This document shows, in pieces, positions 24,708 through 36,928 of a stretch of DNA of 64,000 nucleotides (within the stretch, counting starts at the first letter, position 1; every line of letters begins with the position of its first letter). The stretch is from Oidiodendron maius Zn. Its lineage: Eukaryota; Ascomycota; Leotiomycetes; Myxotrichaceae. The notes beneath the pieces are model-generated. The model was not told the DNA's origin and did no database searches. It saw nothing but the letters and a program-made list of their open reading frames with translations. The stretch lies in the NCBI GenBank assembly GCA_000827325.1, contig KN832871.1, forward strand, positions 2,542,001 to 2,606,000, read 5' to 3'. The position numbers and the translations under genes are program-made.

Positions 24708-24751
24708 CAAGTTAAAATTCCCGGCAAAGTGGAAGCCATTTTTGCAAACGA
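24708..24751 (-). repeat. Right arm of an imperfect 44-bp inverted repeat
   Basis: Reverse-complement partner of 24389-24432, with four mismatches. It may mark the remains of a small foldback or MITE-like element, or two copies of a dispersed repeat that landed in opposite directions. No flanking target duplication is evident. Confidence 0.7.
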
Positions 24752-25191
24752 CTGTATCTGTGAACGGAGAAGTGTGAATAACCTCCATGTTTTGGTATTT
24801 ATAATCTACAAATGCAGCTAACTGCAGGGTGCAGAGTAAGGCATTGGTGAGCCACTCCCAAAACTCCTTGCTCCCGGAATGTCACGACCCAAATAGACAA
24901 AGATCCATTTTCGCCCGAGAAATGTGCCGATGCAACCGGCTCTGGATATTGCTATTGTGCTATGGCAACCACGCATGTTGCCGAAATCTAAAGTACACAG
25001 AATGAAACCAGCAAAGGTTAAAGAGTTTGGGTATATCCACGCTCTCGAAACGCCATTCCATGCACAATTGTCACAAAAGAAATGGGCTTGTCAGTGCACA
25101 CTGCACTTAACCATGAATCGAAGTGTAGGTCGGCTGTAATCACCCGCGGTGGAAGGAAACACGTCATGTTGCGAACGTAGGGGCTAGCGAC

Positions 25192-28100
25192 TTAATCCTC
25201 TTCGTCGTGCAGAAAGGTGCATTTGGCTCCTTTGGCACATTTTCCTTGGCTCCAGAATTTGCACGGCTTCTTCTTGCCTTTATACTCGCCATTTTCGTCA
25301 AAAAGTGAGTCATTATCATGCGTGCCAGCCCACTGCTTCGTATCATTCCCTCTCTGCTTGCTATTTCGGGCCACCTCATTCTCCCACTCTCCGTCCCATC
25401 TAGAATGTTGACTGTCTTTTCCACTATCATGCCCCAGGCCATGGCCAGATACCAAGGCACTGAAGTCGTATGGCTGGTGAGAAGAGGTACCTCTGTTTCC
25501 ACTTGCAGCAAGACCCGAAAGGTATGCCTGTACCTGCTGGGCAACATCGTGTGTGGCCTGAGGAAGCGATGACATATTGGGCTGCGGTGCCTGCTGCTGA
25601 TACTGTTGCATTTGTGGTACTAGCATCCGCTGCTCAAAGCGAGGAACTTGCATGTGCGCCATCAGGTTAGTAGGCACTTGCTTCCCATTGTCTCTTCTGT
25701 AGCCCGCCCACCAATCGTTTCTCTGAGCCTCGTTTGTCATCCATTGTGGAGGCTCCGTAGGAGGGTACGGTTTTGACTTCAGGTATTCCACGATACTCGT
25801 AAGGTTTTGCAGATCTGATGGATCCATGGTGAACGATAATTTTTGGGAGGATTTAGGGCCCCCAAGCTGTTGGAGGATTGAAGAGATATTCGTGGAAGAG
25901 CCTGGTAGAGAAGACGCAAGTTGCATATCATTAACCCTTCGCGTCTCAGCTCTGCGATGAAAGAAGATCTGTGCAGCGTACTGCGGACCATATGTATCAA
26001 TTTCTTGTAGACGATTCACGATCCACGGCGCGTTGGGTCTTTTGAGCTGGGCCTCTGGTTGAATATCTTTGTTTTCTTGCGGTGGTTCCTTGGCAGAAGG
26101 CGGGATATCTTTAGGATCAGTGTAGATCACCATAAGTTCGAGGGCTTCACGGCGCTCTTGTATTTGCTGCTCTGGAGTTGAAAATGTCTTGTCCCCTCCC
26201 CTAGTTGTGTAACTTGATCCAAATGTGGTGGTTTTGTTCAATTCACTAAAATCAATCGGCACAAGATTCGGATAAGGTCGCTCTTCGATCTCGCCAGCTA
26301 AAGCGTCATCATCCTCAAGGCTCTCATCAAGCTTCTCGGACACACGTTTCTTATGCATCATTCCCTCAGAACGATCATCATGAGCATCGCGAAGCATATC
26401 ATCTTGACGACCTTCATCTTCAGCCAATTCATGCTTAAATAATCTGATCTGTTCCAACTCGGAATCATCCTTAAACCGAACTCTTAGGTGTCTTCTACTC
26501 TCTTTTCGTTCTCGTCGTTTCTTCTCCTCCGGTGTCTCTGGGGGACGAGCTGGTGCCTCTGGGGCTTTCGGAGGTTCAGCCGGTTTAGCGATGCTTGCCA
26601 AAAGTGCTCCAAGCTTCGATTCGGCCGGGGGGGAAGGCTCGCGCTTCTTCGGGAGTGGCTTCGCAGCTGGCTTTGTCGTGTTTCCAAGTAGATTATTTGC
26701 CAAGATGTTGGTAGCTTTCTTGGGCGGTGCTAATTTCGTTGCAGCAGTGGTCGTACTTGCAGAAGTGTCAAGAGCGAACTTCTTGTTCGGCTTAGCAGTC
26801 GTAGGGTCTCCTTCATGAGGTCTCTTTGTGGAGGTGACATTTGGCGCATGTTTCACAGCATCGATCTTGCGGGCTTTGGCTAGCTCTATCTTCTCTTGAA
26901 GCTTTTTGGCCTCTTCTTCTCGCGTCACATCTTTACTAGTCTTGGACGCTCTCTCCTTCGCTTCTGTAGTATTGGCCAGAATCGAAGATATGTCCTTCTT
27001 AATCTGGTCATCACCTTTCTTACTCCAACGCTTCTGGATGCTCTCAAATCTAAGCCTTTTCAAAAGCGCTTCAGTCATTGTCTGAAAGCGCGCAAGTAGG
27101 GTAAAGATAGCCTTTGGCAATCTGCCAAGGAAATCATCGGCTTTGATACATTCAATTAAAGTTGTCGTCAGGCCATGAACAAGCTTTTCATGCCCTCCTA
27201 AGTTTTCCACTATAGCCCCATAGCCCAGCGTATTCGCTGCGTTAATAGTCTCATATAGAGAGTCAAGAAGAACCGTGCGAGCTTGCCGTAGGCGGGTAGC
27301 TTCCGCTGAGTCTTTCTCTACTTCTTCGATTTTGGTAGAGTTTGCTTTCAGCTGGACACGGAGAGCGCCTACGAAAGCACCATAATCTTCAATAGCGCCT
27401 TTAATAACATCTGCACTAGGGCTGGATTTGGGATCCTTCCAAACAATGCCAATTGCGTCCCAACGAGCTGCATCGACAATGCCTGGGGGACGTGTCGGTT
27501 CGCGAACCTAAAGCCACATCAGTATTTGCTAGTACTGCAGGTATTACTCATAACGCAAGGTATGAGGTGCAAATTTATAGAACTTGGCCAATGGGACAAG
27601 GTATGTAATACAAAGGCCATTTTTTGAAGACTCTGCGAGAAGATTCTAACCATCGGGGGTTCTGGCTTACCGTGCTTATATCTGCGAGAGCCGTTTCTTC
27701 ATCTTCACCGCCCGACTCTTCTTCCGAACTTGACTCTTCATCGGAGGAACTCGAGTCTGTTGGTGACAAAGTATCCTTTACCGATATAGATAAGCTGCCA
27801 TTCTCGCCACGAACATTGGTCAATCTATCACCAGGAGGTTTTGCGGTGCCTTTATACTTGCTCACTAAAATCTTCTTCTCTTTTGGAGGTCGAATCTTTG
27901 ATGAGGATGATAGCGTCGGTGTTAGTATTCCTATGTGATGTGCGCTGTTAATAATCAAACACCAAAGACAGCTGTCGCACGAGATTTGCATCCTAGCAAC
28001 AGAACCTATGAAAGGGCACAAAGGCTTACGTGATATATCGAAGCCCGGAATAGGATCCTGTTCAAGTTTGGATTTGCGCTGCGAATATTTAGGGACTGCA

Positions 28101-28961
28101 TTTATCAACGGCAAATGGTTAGTAAGTATTCAGATGTCAAAGGCCTAGACGAAATATCACACGGTATGGTTACCAACCTTTCATACTAGATGGAACCGGT
28201 ACGAGAGGCCCGCCCAACGCCATGAATGGGGCATGCTTGAATTTAGGCCCCGGGGGTGTGCTGTTACTGGCATATAACTCAAGATTGGTAATTCTAGGTT
28301 GACTTCGGATCGGCTCGGCCTTGGTTTGTGGAGGAAGTTTTGACAATGCCTCTCCCTCACGGGATCTCTTCACCGCTGGTTTAGGAGCGTAGTCCATAGA
28401 GCTGCCCTGCACGACCGGATACTGGGCAGGTGTCGGTTGCGGCACAGGAGGAGCGCTTTGGGCATTGTTGAAGAACACTTGCCGCTGCTCTTGCACCATT
28501 GGCGTATAGCTATTCATGGGCTGCTGGAAAGTTGGGCTCGAGACACCAGGATGCATAGGCTGGCTGGGCGGTACATGGTACTGGAGGGATTGAGGGGCAA
28601 TGGTAGGAGCCTCTTGTGGGGCAAAAGAGAAGGAGCCTGTCGAGCCATGATAGATGGCTGGGTTCTGGAGGGAAGGCTCAACAGAGTAGGAGGATGAGCC
28701 GAAAGTGTCAGGTGAGACTCCCGGCTGCTGATACTGAGAAGTATATGGGGAGGTCGAATACTGAGTAGCATACGATGGCTGCTGGTACTGGTCGAAGGAA
28801 GGTTGACTTGTAGTATATTGGTGATAGTTCGGTTGGGGTGGGGGAGCAGGGGTGAAGGCATACTGATCCCCCGAAGCCACAGGCCACCCGCTATTATTTA
28901 TGAGGTCATCATAGCTGACGTCTCCCGGCTGCAGGAAATCATGAGGAACATTACCCTCCAT
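25192..28961 (-). CDS. PNUTS/Ppn1-like PP1-binding protein with C-terminal CCCH zinc finger
   Basis: Four exons (28961-28178, 28095-28030, 27930-27671, 27507-25192) give 1141 aa. Order of regions: glutamine/proline/tyrosine-rich low-complexity N-terminus (1-200); linker with acidic serine runs (SSSSDEESSSEEESGGEDEE, about 340-360); helical region around 375-500 resembling a TFIIS N-terminal/LW domain; basic coiled stretch; an RVxF-type protein phosphatase 1 docking motif in RRHLRVRFKDD (about 710) followed by acidic residues; glutamine-rich tail; and a terminal CCCH finger (CKFWSQGKCAKGAKCTFLH, spacing C-x7-C-x5-C-x3-H). TFIIS-like domain, RVxF and C-terminal CCCH in this order match metazoan PNUTS and fission yeast Ppn1, which tether PP1 to the cleavage/polyadenylation machinery for transcription termination. 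Intron 1 has a GTTGGT donor; the alternative GTAACC donor would bring in a stop. Function assignment is inference from architecture. Confidence 0.7.
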
Positions 28962-30121
28962 CTTAGATATGTTTTAACAGTGGTCGATTAGAGGTATTGA
29001 TGTCACGTGATATGAAAATCAGTGCCGGGATCAGGAGGTGAGATCGAATCGGGGATAGCGCAAAATATGGTGGGATGTATGATTGGACACTTAAACGAGT
29101 CCAATCAACGCAGCCAAGCATCAACCCAGGCGAGTTTAGGGTGACTTTTTGGATCTTCGTGTTTGCCTGTCTGAAGGCCCGTCGGGCGCAACAGCAAGGA
29201 GCAGGAACCCCCAGCGGATATCTGCTGTGATACGGTTAACGCCGACCAGCTCAGCTCGTCATCTACCAGTTCTGTTGTAGCGCCCGTGCCCTTCTGCTCT
29301 GGACTGGTTCTCTCCAGGAGCAGGGCAAAGAGAGCGGCACGCAGCTTATGTCTAGGCAGGCCGCGAGGCGAAGCTGAGGGCTGCAGGGAGGCCAGAGAGC
29401 TTGCGCTCTGGAGATGGCCTCTTGGATCCCGCAACAACAAGCGCCTCAAGATCCCCACAACTCACTTTCCGATCCTGCGCAAACAAGAGCAAGAAGTTAT
29501 GGTGTGCCGCGCCCTTCTCTTTACCCCCAAAGTACGATGTGTCCAGGGCGGGAACCGCAAGGTGCTGCCCCGTCAACAACCTGTTCCACCCAGTCACTTT
29601 TTGGTATTTGGGCTCAGTTCATTTGTACAATTCATGTAATTCTGTTAAGAGTCGCTGCCATGGTCATGGCAAGAGAAGCGGAAGGGCTGGAAGGGTGCTG
29701 TAATTGACAGGCGGATGGATGATGGGGATGGCAGAGGGAGATGGAGTTGCAGGAAGGAGATGAGAAACACTCTTCGCTTCACTTCGCCAACATCACCGTA
29801 TCTGCGCTAGTCCTCTTTAGTTCCCGATTACTGTGGCCTTAGGTAATCATGATTCCGCCCAAAATATCTTGGTGCCTTACTGCGGATTGCATGCCTGATC
29901 ACAGCGTCAGGCATCAGCTATTATCACCACCTTTATGCTTCATGTGGGATGCTGCGTGGGTGTTTATTCTGCTGAATACTTGAGCTTTCTCCCTGCTGAA
30001 ATCTTCCCACCAACTCCCCCACATCACAGGCCTGGAGGAGGAGCTGCTCGCCAATTCATGAGATCGTATCCCTCTAATTTCTTGGCTGACTAGCAGCCTT
30101 TCAACGTCTTGAGCAGCGGCC
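28962..30121. promoter_or_regulatory. Divergent promoter region, PNUTS-like / SLY1
   Basis: 1.16 kb between divergent starts. A palindromic E-box TCACGTGA lies at 29003-29010, only about 42 bp upstream of the PNUTS-like ATG. Overlapping open frames at 29100-29700 on both strands show no family features and are not called. Confidence 0.4.
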
Positions 30122-32474
30122 ATGGCATCAAGCCACAATTCTCTCCGGGACCGCCAAATCAGTAAGGGCGAGTCGCAGAGCCAACAAATCTCATGCTAAT
30201 GTCTGCTTTCCAGGGTCCATTGAGCGCATGTTAAATCTGAATCACGAGTCTGAGGAATCCAGCAATGGTCATCAGGATCAAGGCGCAAACAGTGGTCTCG
30301 CCCTTCCCCACGTGCCGATTCTCGACGATGATGGCGAGCCGATATGGAAAGTCTTGGTGTTTGACGATTTAGGACGAGATGTCATAAGCAGTGTCTTACG
30401 GGTGAACGATCTGCGCACCTGGGGGGTCACCATGCACATGTATGTTCCGCGCCATGACTTGGATCCAAAATCCAAATCTTCCGCTAAGCTTATAACTGAT
30501 CAAGCCAGGCATATAGCTTCCAACCGACACCCAATTCCCGATGTCCCTGTTTTATACCTTGTTGAACCTACAGCTGCAAATCTCAAAGCAATTACATCTG
30601 ACCTCTCACGAGGACTCTACTCCCCGGCGTACATCAATTTTCTTTCCTCGATACCTCGGCCATTGTTGGAAGACTTTGCGAGGCAAACTGTGGAAGCCGG
30701 TACATCGGAGAGCATAGCACAGTTCTATGACCAGTACCTGAATTTCATAGTCGCAGAGCCAGACCTGTTCAGCCTGGGGATGAAAAAAGAGAACACGTAC
30801 TGGGCGCTGAACAGCGCCCGGACAAAGGACGAGGAGTTAGACCATGTGATAGATAGGACTGTCAGCGGCCTATTTAGTGTCATGGCTACCATGGGTATAA
30901 ATCCTTTACAACCCTCCAGTGACCTCTGCTGACTCACGCAGCCGTCATGCCTATCATAAGATGTCCCAAAGGAGCTGCAGCAGAGATGATAGCAGCAAAA
31001 TTGGATCGAAAACTTCGAGATCACATCCTTAATTCCAAAGACAACCTCTTCTCAGCGCCAAGCAATCGTGCGGCTACAGGAACGCCCTCTTCACGGCCCG
31101 TGCTCATCATCCTGGACAGAAATGTTGATTTGATACCCATGCTCTCACATTCATGGACGTATCAATCACTTGTTCATGATGTCCTTAAGATGAAGCTGAA
31201 CCGCATCACGGTAGAAACACCTATCGATGAAAATAGCCCTGTAAAAGGCACTACCAAAAAGGCATATGATCTCACTTCAAATGACTTCTTCTGGGCCAAG
31301 AATGCTGGCGTGCCGTTTCCACAGGTTGCCGAGGACATAGATGCGGAATTGATGCGGTATAAGGATGACGCCAACGAGATTACCAAAAAGACCGGGGCGT
31401 CGTCCATAGAAGATCTGCAAAACGACACAAGTGCATCTGCACAACATTTGAAAGCAGCGATCACTCTTCTCCCGGAGCTACGCGAACGGAAAGCCGTTCT
31501 TGATATGCACATGAATATTTTAGCAGGTGTTCTGACTGGTATAAAAAATCGACAGCTGGACAATTTCTTCCAATTAGAAGAGAATATCGTAAAGCAGACC
31601 AAGGCTCAGATGCTTGAGATCTTGAATGATAGTGATAAAGGCCAGGTCCCCATGGACAAGTTGCGGTTATTCATAATATGGTTTTTGAGCACCGAGCAGG
31701 ATGTTTCACGAACCGAGATGGAGAAGTTTGAAGAGGCATTAAAGACAGCAGGCGCTGATACCACGTCTCTCGCATACATCAAACAGTAGGTTCTCCGTCT
31801 CCAGAATTTCTATTCTAACTCAGCTTTCATGCTAACCTACCCTCCGTAGAGTCCGGGCCACGACACGCATGACCATGATGACCTCTGCCCCATCCTCCGC
31901 TCCTAACCAGGCATCCACCTCCACAGAGCTCTTCCGTGGGTTCAGCAATATCTCCTCACGTCTTACCACCTCTTTGAAGGAGTCCGGCGTCGGTGCCAAC
32001 TTCGAGAACCTCATCTCCGGCGTTAAGAACTTTCTCCCTGCCAACCGCGACCTCACGGTCACGAAGATCACCGAGTCTATCATGGATCCCGCCGGCGCCT
32101 CCAGCAGTGCCATCGCCAAGACCGAGAACTACCTGTACTTCGATCCACGCAGCGCCAACGCCAGAGGCACCATGCCACCCCCAAGCGCTGCAAGGAAGGG
32201 CGAGCAGATGCCCGGCGGCATGGGCGCCGCGCCGGGAACGGGAGCGACCTTCGGCCAGCGGCGGCAGGGATACTCCGAAGCGATCGTGTTCACAGTAGGC
32301 GGGGGCAGCATGGACGAATATGGGAATTTGCAGGAGTGGGCGCAGCGCACCGGTGCGGGGGCCGAGAAGGGTGCGGCGAGGAGGAGGGTGGTGTATGGCA
32401 GCACAGAGCTTATCAATGCGGAAGAGTTCCTCGAGTCAGAGCTGGATAAGCTGGGCACGGAAGCTGCTTCTTAG
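30122..32474 (+). CDS. SLY1: Sec1/Munc18 protein SLY1
   Basis: Regulator of the ER-Golgi SNARE complex; binds the syntaxin Sed5 and is essential in yeast. Four exons (30122-30161, 30214-30894, 30942-31785, 31850-32474) give 729 aa. SM-family landmarks are present: WKVLVFDDLGRDVISSVLRV near the N-terminus (Sed5-binding domain 1), PVLYLVEPTAANL, the central RPVLIILDRNVDLIPMLSH, and the C-terminal LISGVKNFLPANRDLTVTKI plus YLYFDPR. C-terminal glycine/arginine-rich inserts (GGMGAAPGTGATFGQRR) are usual for filamentous orthologues. All three introns restore conserved sequence. Convergent with chitin synthase, about 400 bp apart. Confidence 0.95.
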
Positions 32475-32868
32475 ATATGAAGAGAGGCAGAGAGAGAGGA
32501 GGGGAATGCAAAGTCTAGCGATTCATGTCGACGCATAGCGAGGCAGAGCAAGGGCAAATGTTCAAGTCAATTCAAGGGTATAATTTTTTGATCATTCCAG
32601 ACCTATATAGGTACATAGCCTGGCTTGGGTGGAGAAAAATGGAAGAGAGCATTATGAGTATCGCAATGGATCGATCTCCCCTTCGACCAACATTCGGTAT
32701 CTCATCGCATGTCAAGAAAAACGGCAAAAGAAAACTACCTAGTACACATACAAAAAGTCATTGGAGCAAATATGAAGCAAAGAAAATTAAAACCAGCAGC
32801 GCCCTATATGATCAACACAAGTGACTCGCTAGCATATAATGGTCATGATGCATTCCTTCTCCCAATAT
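32475..32868. other. Convergent intergenic region
   Basis: About 390 bp between SLY1 and the chitin synthase gene; AT-rich in its second half with runs of A, as expected for two facing 3' UTRs. Nothing else seen. Confidence 0.5.
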
Positions 32869-35800
32869 TTAAACTCCGCGGAACATGCGCACGATCAGGA
32901 ACCACATGGCGCCGATGAACTTGAACGCTGAAAGTCCGGCGACGGACCACAGGACAACGGCCATGTAGATGGTACTCTTCGTGGAGTCGTTGGTGTTGGA
33001 TTCAAGGCGCTCCAGGCCCCCTGTGCTGAGGACGATGGCCACGAGACCGAAGTTGCACACGATCCAGAAGAGTACGACGCTCGAACGGAAGCCCTTGTAA
33101 TAATCCTCCTGCTTCTCGCTCGCAGACGGGACTCTCTTCTCGACGGGTGCTTTGACCATAATCTTCCGCATCTCAGCCTCGTACTGGGCATTGAGATCCG
33201 TGTCGTCCGTAGGGATGTTGACGTCTACCTTGCCACCAGGCTTGAGGTTGGCGGAAGGCAACTTCTCGGCTTTGTCATCACCTTTTGTACCCCATGTAAT
33301 ATCATGGGTATTACAGAAAGCGTAGACGTTGAGAATGTTGATGTAAGTTGGGGTGAGGAGCAGGTATTGGATGAAGGATGTGAACATATGCCATGGATCG
33401 AAGAACAAGAAGGACACGAGAAACCAGAGGAGGTACGTCGAGGCCAGGGAGATGATCAGCGTGTAAAAGATCTGGTTCTTGATGATGTCCGACCAAGTAA
33501 AGTCATTTGCGTCCACTTCCTTCTCGATTGATTTCACCGTGATAAATATTGATGCGAACATCAAATAGCTAGAATTAATTAGCAAATTGTATGATTCTCG
33601 GGAAAATAAAACTTACGCCATGATGAAAACCCAGAAATAAACCATGGACATGTAGGCGAAGTTCGTTCCTTGCGGACGATTGCCCAATGCCAGGACGAAA
33701 CAGGTCAGCAGTGTAAAGAGATACAACCATTCAAAAACCACACCAAGGATATTCCCAACCGTGCCTAGCAGGTCGCTATCGCCAAGGGATGTGGTCAAGA
33801 TGTGGAAAACGAGGAAGAAATTGCCGATTGCGAACCACGCAAAGATCATGTTGATGGTCTGGTAAACGAATTCGATCAGGAACATCAGCTTTCGCAGGAA
33901 GCTGTGGTCACTCCGGAAAATCTGATAGCCGTGAGAAATGGCGTATATGGCGGCGAAGAAACTACCGTTCAACCATCTTCGTCGTTGCAGGATCAGCTCT
34001 GACATGGTATCCGGGACATCGGTCTCTCCAGTAGCAGATTTGACATATTGCAGGATCCAATGGCAGTTTCGCTTTGAGACAAGCTCGAAGCAGAGGATAC
34101 GATCCTCGGCAAGGTACATGTTGGCCGTGAAAATACCGGCGTTGGCGCCATGCATCTTCTCGCCCGCAAAGTACCTTTCAAGGGGTCCATTTCCAGCCTT
34201 ATCGTTCTGTAAAGCAACGTATCGATACGCCGAGAACGCACCGGGCAGTACAGTGATGAAGCCGAAGGCCGATTCTAGAGGCTTGTCCAGAATATTACTC
34301 ATCTTATACTCGAAATTTTGAGTAGCAACAAGCGGGTTCATCAGATTCTTCCCTCCAGGTCCCAACATAGCCTTAATCTCACCACAAGCTCCAGCACACA
34401 TCGGCTCTAGATCGAATGCCTTCCACAAATGGTAGATGGAGTCCTTGCCTGGCTTCGTACCAGCATCAATAAGAACGCAGATATTCGGATCGAGGACACG
34501 TCCAAAGGCTTGGAAGAACCAACGATGCGAATTAATCTTCTTCTGATTCTTTTCCTTGAGACAGAAGAGCATCTGCACTGGTTGCTGCTTCGGGCGCAGC
34601 TCGACGAGGTCTTTCTTGAGGGAAATACCAACTTGAGTGGTGTACTCGTAGATGTGAGCCGTCACATCCTTGCCATTGACTTGCTGTTTCGCAATACCAT
34701 CTTGGTACACTCCCATACCTGCCAAAACAGCCTTTGTTCTCTGGTTAATCTTAGCACGACCGTCGCTGACAACGCACACCACGATCTTCTTCCACGCATC
34801 CTTGCCCCACGTCTTGCTGTCCTTGCGTGAGCACATGAATTCGATATTCTTAAAGACGCCCATCATGGTACGCGCGAAGAGGATATCATCCTCATTGTAC
34901 ATGGTCACCACAATAAACAGCTCCGTGTGTCGCGGCTTTGCGAAGAGCTTCTGTCGGAGGGTGAACCGCTCCTCGAAGAATTCGCCAGGATCGCAAGTGG
35001 CAGCAGAGTATCTCATATGTGTGAATTCATCTCGCTCGGGTGGCTCAGCGTGCGGGACCATATTTAAGAGCTTGGGGGGGATCGGGCAATCAAGAACAAG
35101 GTTGCCATTGAAGAGCTGCACTTCTTTGACCGTCTTGAATCTCCTCAGACCAGGTCCAGGTGTAGGAGTCGACACAGCTGGCTCGACAAAGTCAGCCGGA
35201 TGCTGGGGATCTTGAGGGGCGCCATATGGATCTTGTTGCTGAAGGATTGGGCGGTGGTCGTCATCATGATCGAAGTATGAGGGGTCATTATTGGCTGGGA
35301 AGTTGGTCAGGGGGTGTTCTTCATGGACGGAGGGTTGGTAGGGTTGTTGATAGTATGCGTCATGGTGTTCCTCGGGGTTTATGTGGTAGTCCTCTGTGTA
35401 GTTGTGTGCGGGGTCTAGAGGATATCTCTGCTCGTACTCTTCGTTGTGGCCGTAGGAGTTGTTTATGTTCTCCACGGAGTACTGTCAGGGTTCGGTCAGC
35501 GAAGGATGTCTAACAAAATATCTAGAGCGCGTGCGTATTGAGAACCCACCGAAGGCTGCGGCTGCAAACGGTCGCTGGGCGTATGGCGTCCAGGCCCCAT
35601 AGGGATTTCGAGGTTCCCAGGAGACTGCGCGGGCCGGCCGTACGGGCCTGTATCCTCATGATGGTAGCCTTGCTGTAGCGGGTGGCCCGGCGAGGGCGTG
35701 CGCCCCTGGCGCTCATTCATATTGTAGTAGTCGTTATTGTGACCTTGGTCAGGATGATCTAGAGAGGGGAAGTCAGAATGAAATTTGTCTTGTAGGTGTA

Positions 35801-36109
35801 GTAGACTCGGGGAATCGTATCGCAGACTCGAAATGATGTAGGAGGAAGGCTGCAAGCTGCGCAAGAAGGGTGTTTTGACTTTTGGTGACCGCGAACACGT
35901 TGGATCAAGGAGAAGTATTGGTCCAGCAGTCGTAATCAAGTCGAGATGTAGTGAATGGCATGGTATGAATGTCCAAATAAGAAAACCGCGGCTCTTCAAA
36001 AAAGCGCAATCCTCTGGCAATGAGGGACCGCAGAACCACACATACAGAGCCCGCCTAAGAACGCGAATGGGGCAATGGAAAAGTGCATACCTAGTCGATT
36101 GTACGACAT
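32869..36109 (-). CDS. Chitin synthase, class I/II type
   Basis: Plasma-membrane processive glycosyltransferase (GT2) making chitin from UDP-GlcNAc. Four coding exons: 36109-36091, 35758-35550, 35481-33617, 33568-32869; 930 aa. The first coding exon is 19 nt (MSYNRL) separated by a 332-nt intron from [18 protein letters not shown], giving an N-terminus like those of known fungal chitin synthases. The hydrophilic N-terminal 200 residues precede the catalytic core with the UDP-sugar motifs ([24 protein letters not shown]), [24 protein letters not shown] and the signature [10 protein letters not shown] around residue 560, then C-terminal membrane spans. [12 protein letters not shown] and the short N-terminus fit class I or II rather than class III; the exact class needs a tree. 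Shares cell-wall function with the MAP kinase at 15.4 kb, but that proximity is probably chance. Confidence 0.93.
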
Positions 36110-36928
36110 CTTCGCTGTTATCTTCCTTGGCAGGGAGGGAAGCTCTTGGGGGCCAGCAGAAGAAATCCGGAGACGAGGAAAGACGACGACGAGGAGGTTG
36201 AAGTTTCACTTGTTTACTAGGGGAGCCAGCGACTATCGCCAGGGGGGTCGGCTGGTTTCAGATGTCCGCCGCGAACCGTGGGGCCTGAAAGCCGATAATT
36301 AAAGGCGGAAGGGAAGAAAAGAAAAGGGAAGAACAAAAGAACAACTCGGGGCTCTTTGTGCTCAGGAGCGATGATAAAGATACAGCAGAGCCATACGACA
36401 TGAGCGATACGAGCCTGAATGGATGGATTCATGTCATCCAGCTGCGCAAGTGCGCTCGAAACTTGCCTCGCGCAAACTGGGTAGAGCATCTCTCCCGGCC
36501 AGCACAGCCACACGCTTCTGGGCACCACCAGCTGGAAAGCCACGCACGCAGCAGGCGGAGTGACGACGAGGCAATTAATCGTATGGGAAAGGGGCATGGG
36601 TCCCAGAGGGGATTGGTCCTGTCATGTTCTCCTCCTGTGGCATTCATCGTGTACCGCGGCTCTTCCTGGAATTGACCATGGCAGTCAGTGGCTCGAGATG
36701 GCTATGCTGGTGGCCACTTATGCATTAGATACTCTCGTACTACAGACATGTGGTGTTGCTCTTCTGCTGTGAACGCTTGCCATGCCGTTCGCCTCTGGTC
36801 TTGTCTGCCTGATGGATTAACCCGCGCTGATGAAGGGTCCTGTCGATCCTCCTTTCCCCATACTCCGTACGCTGCTGCTCCTTGGCCCCACCGCCGGAAG
36901 GAGCAGCGATTCGTATCTCTCATCTCCT
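36110..36928. other. Upstream region of chitin synthase
   Basis: About 820 bp between the chitin synthase start and the 3' end of the phosphatase gene. Short open frames on both strands around 36217-36986 carry no motif. Probably promoter plus 5' UTR of the chitin synthase gene. Confidence 0.4.

Larger units (their letters stand above)
24167..25191. other. Convergent intergenic region containing an inverted repeat
   Basis: About 1 kb between the GGT-like gene and the PNUTS-like gene, both ending here. Open frames at 24192-24777 overlap on both strands and look like by-products of the inverted repeat described separately. No further gene supported. Confidence 0.5.

Noticed and set aside
24280-24777. 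Open frames of 70-97 codons on both strands.
   Set aside because: Overlap the inverted-repeat arms, have no start context or motif, and lie between convergent gene ends.
29105-29707. 117-codon open frames on opposite strands in the SLY1/PNUTS-like promoter region.
   Set aside because: They overlap each other, show no family similarity and one begins far from any promoter signal.
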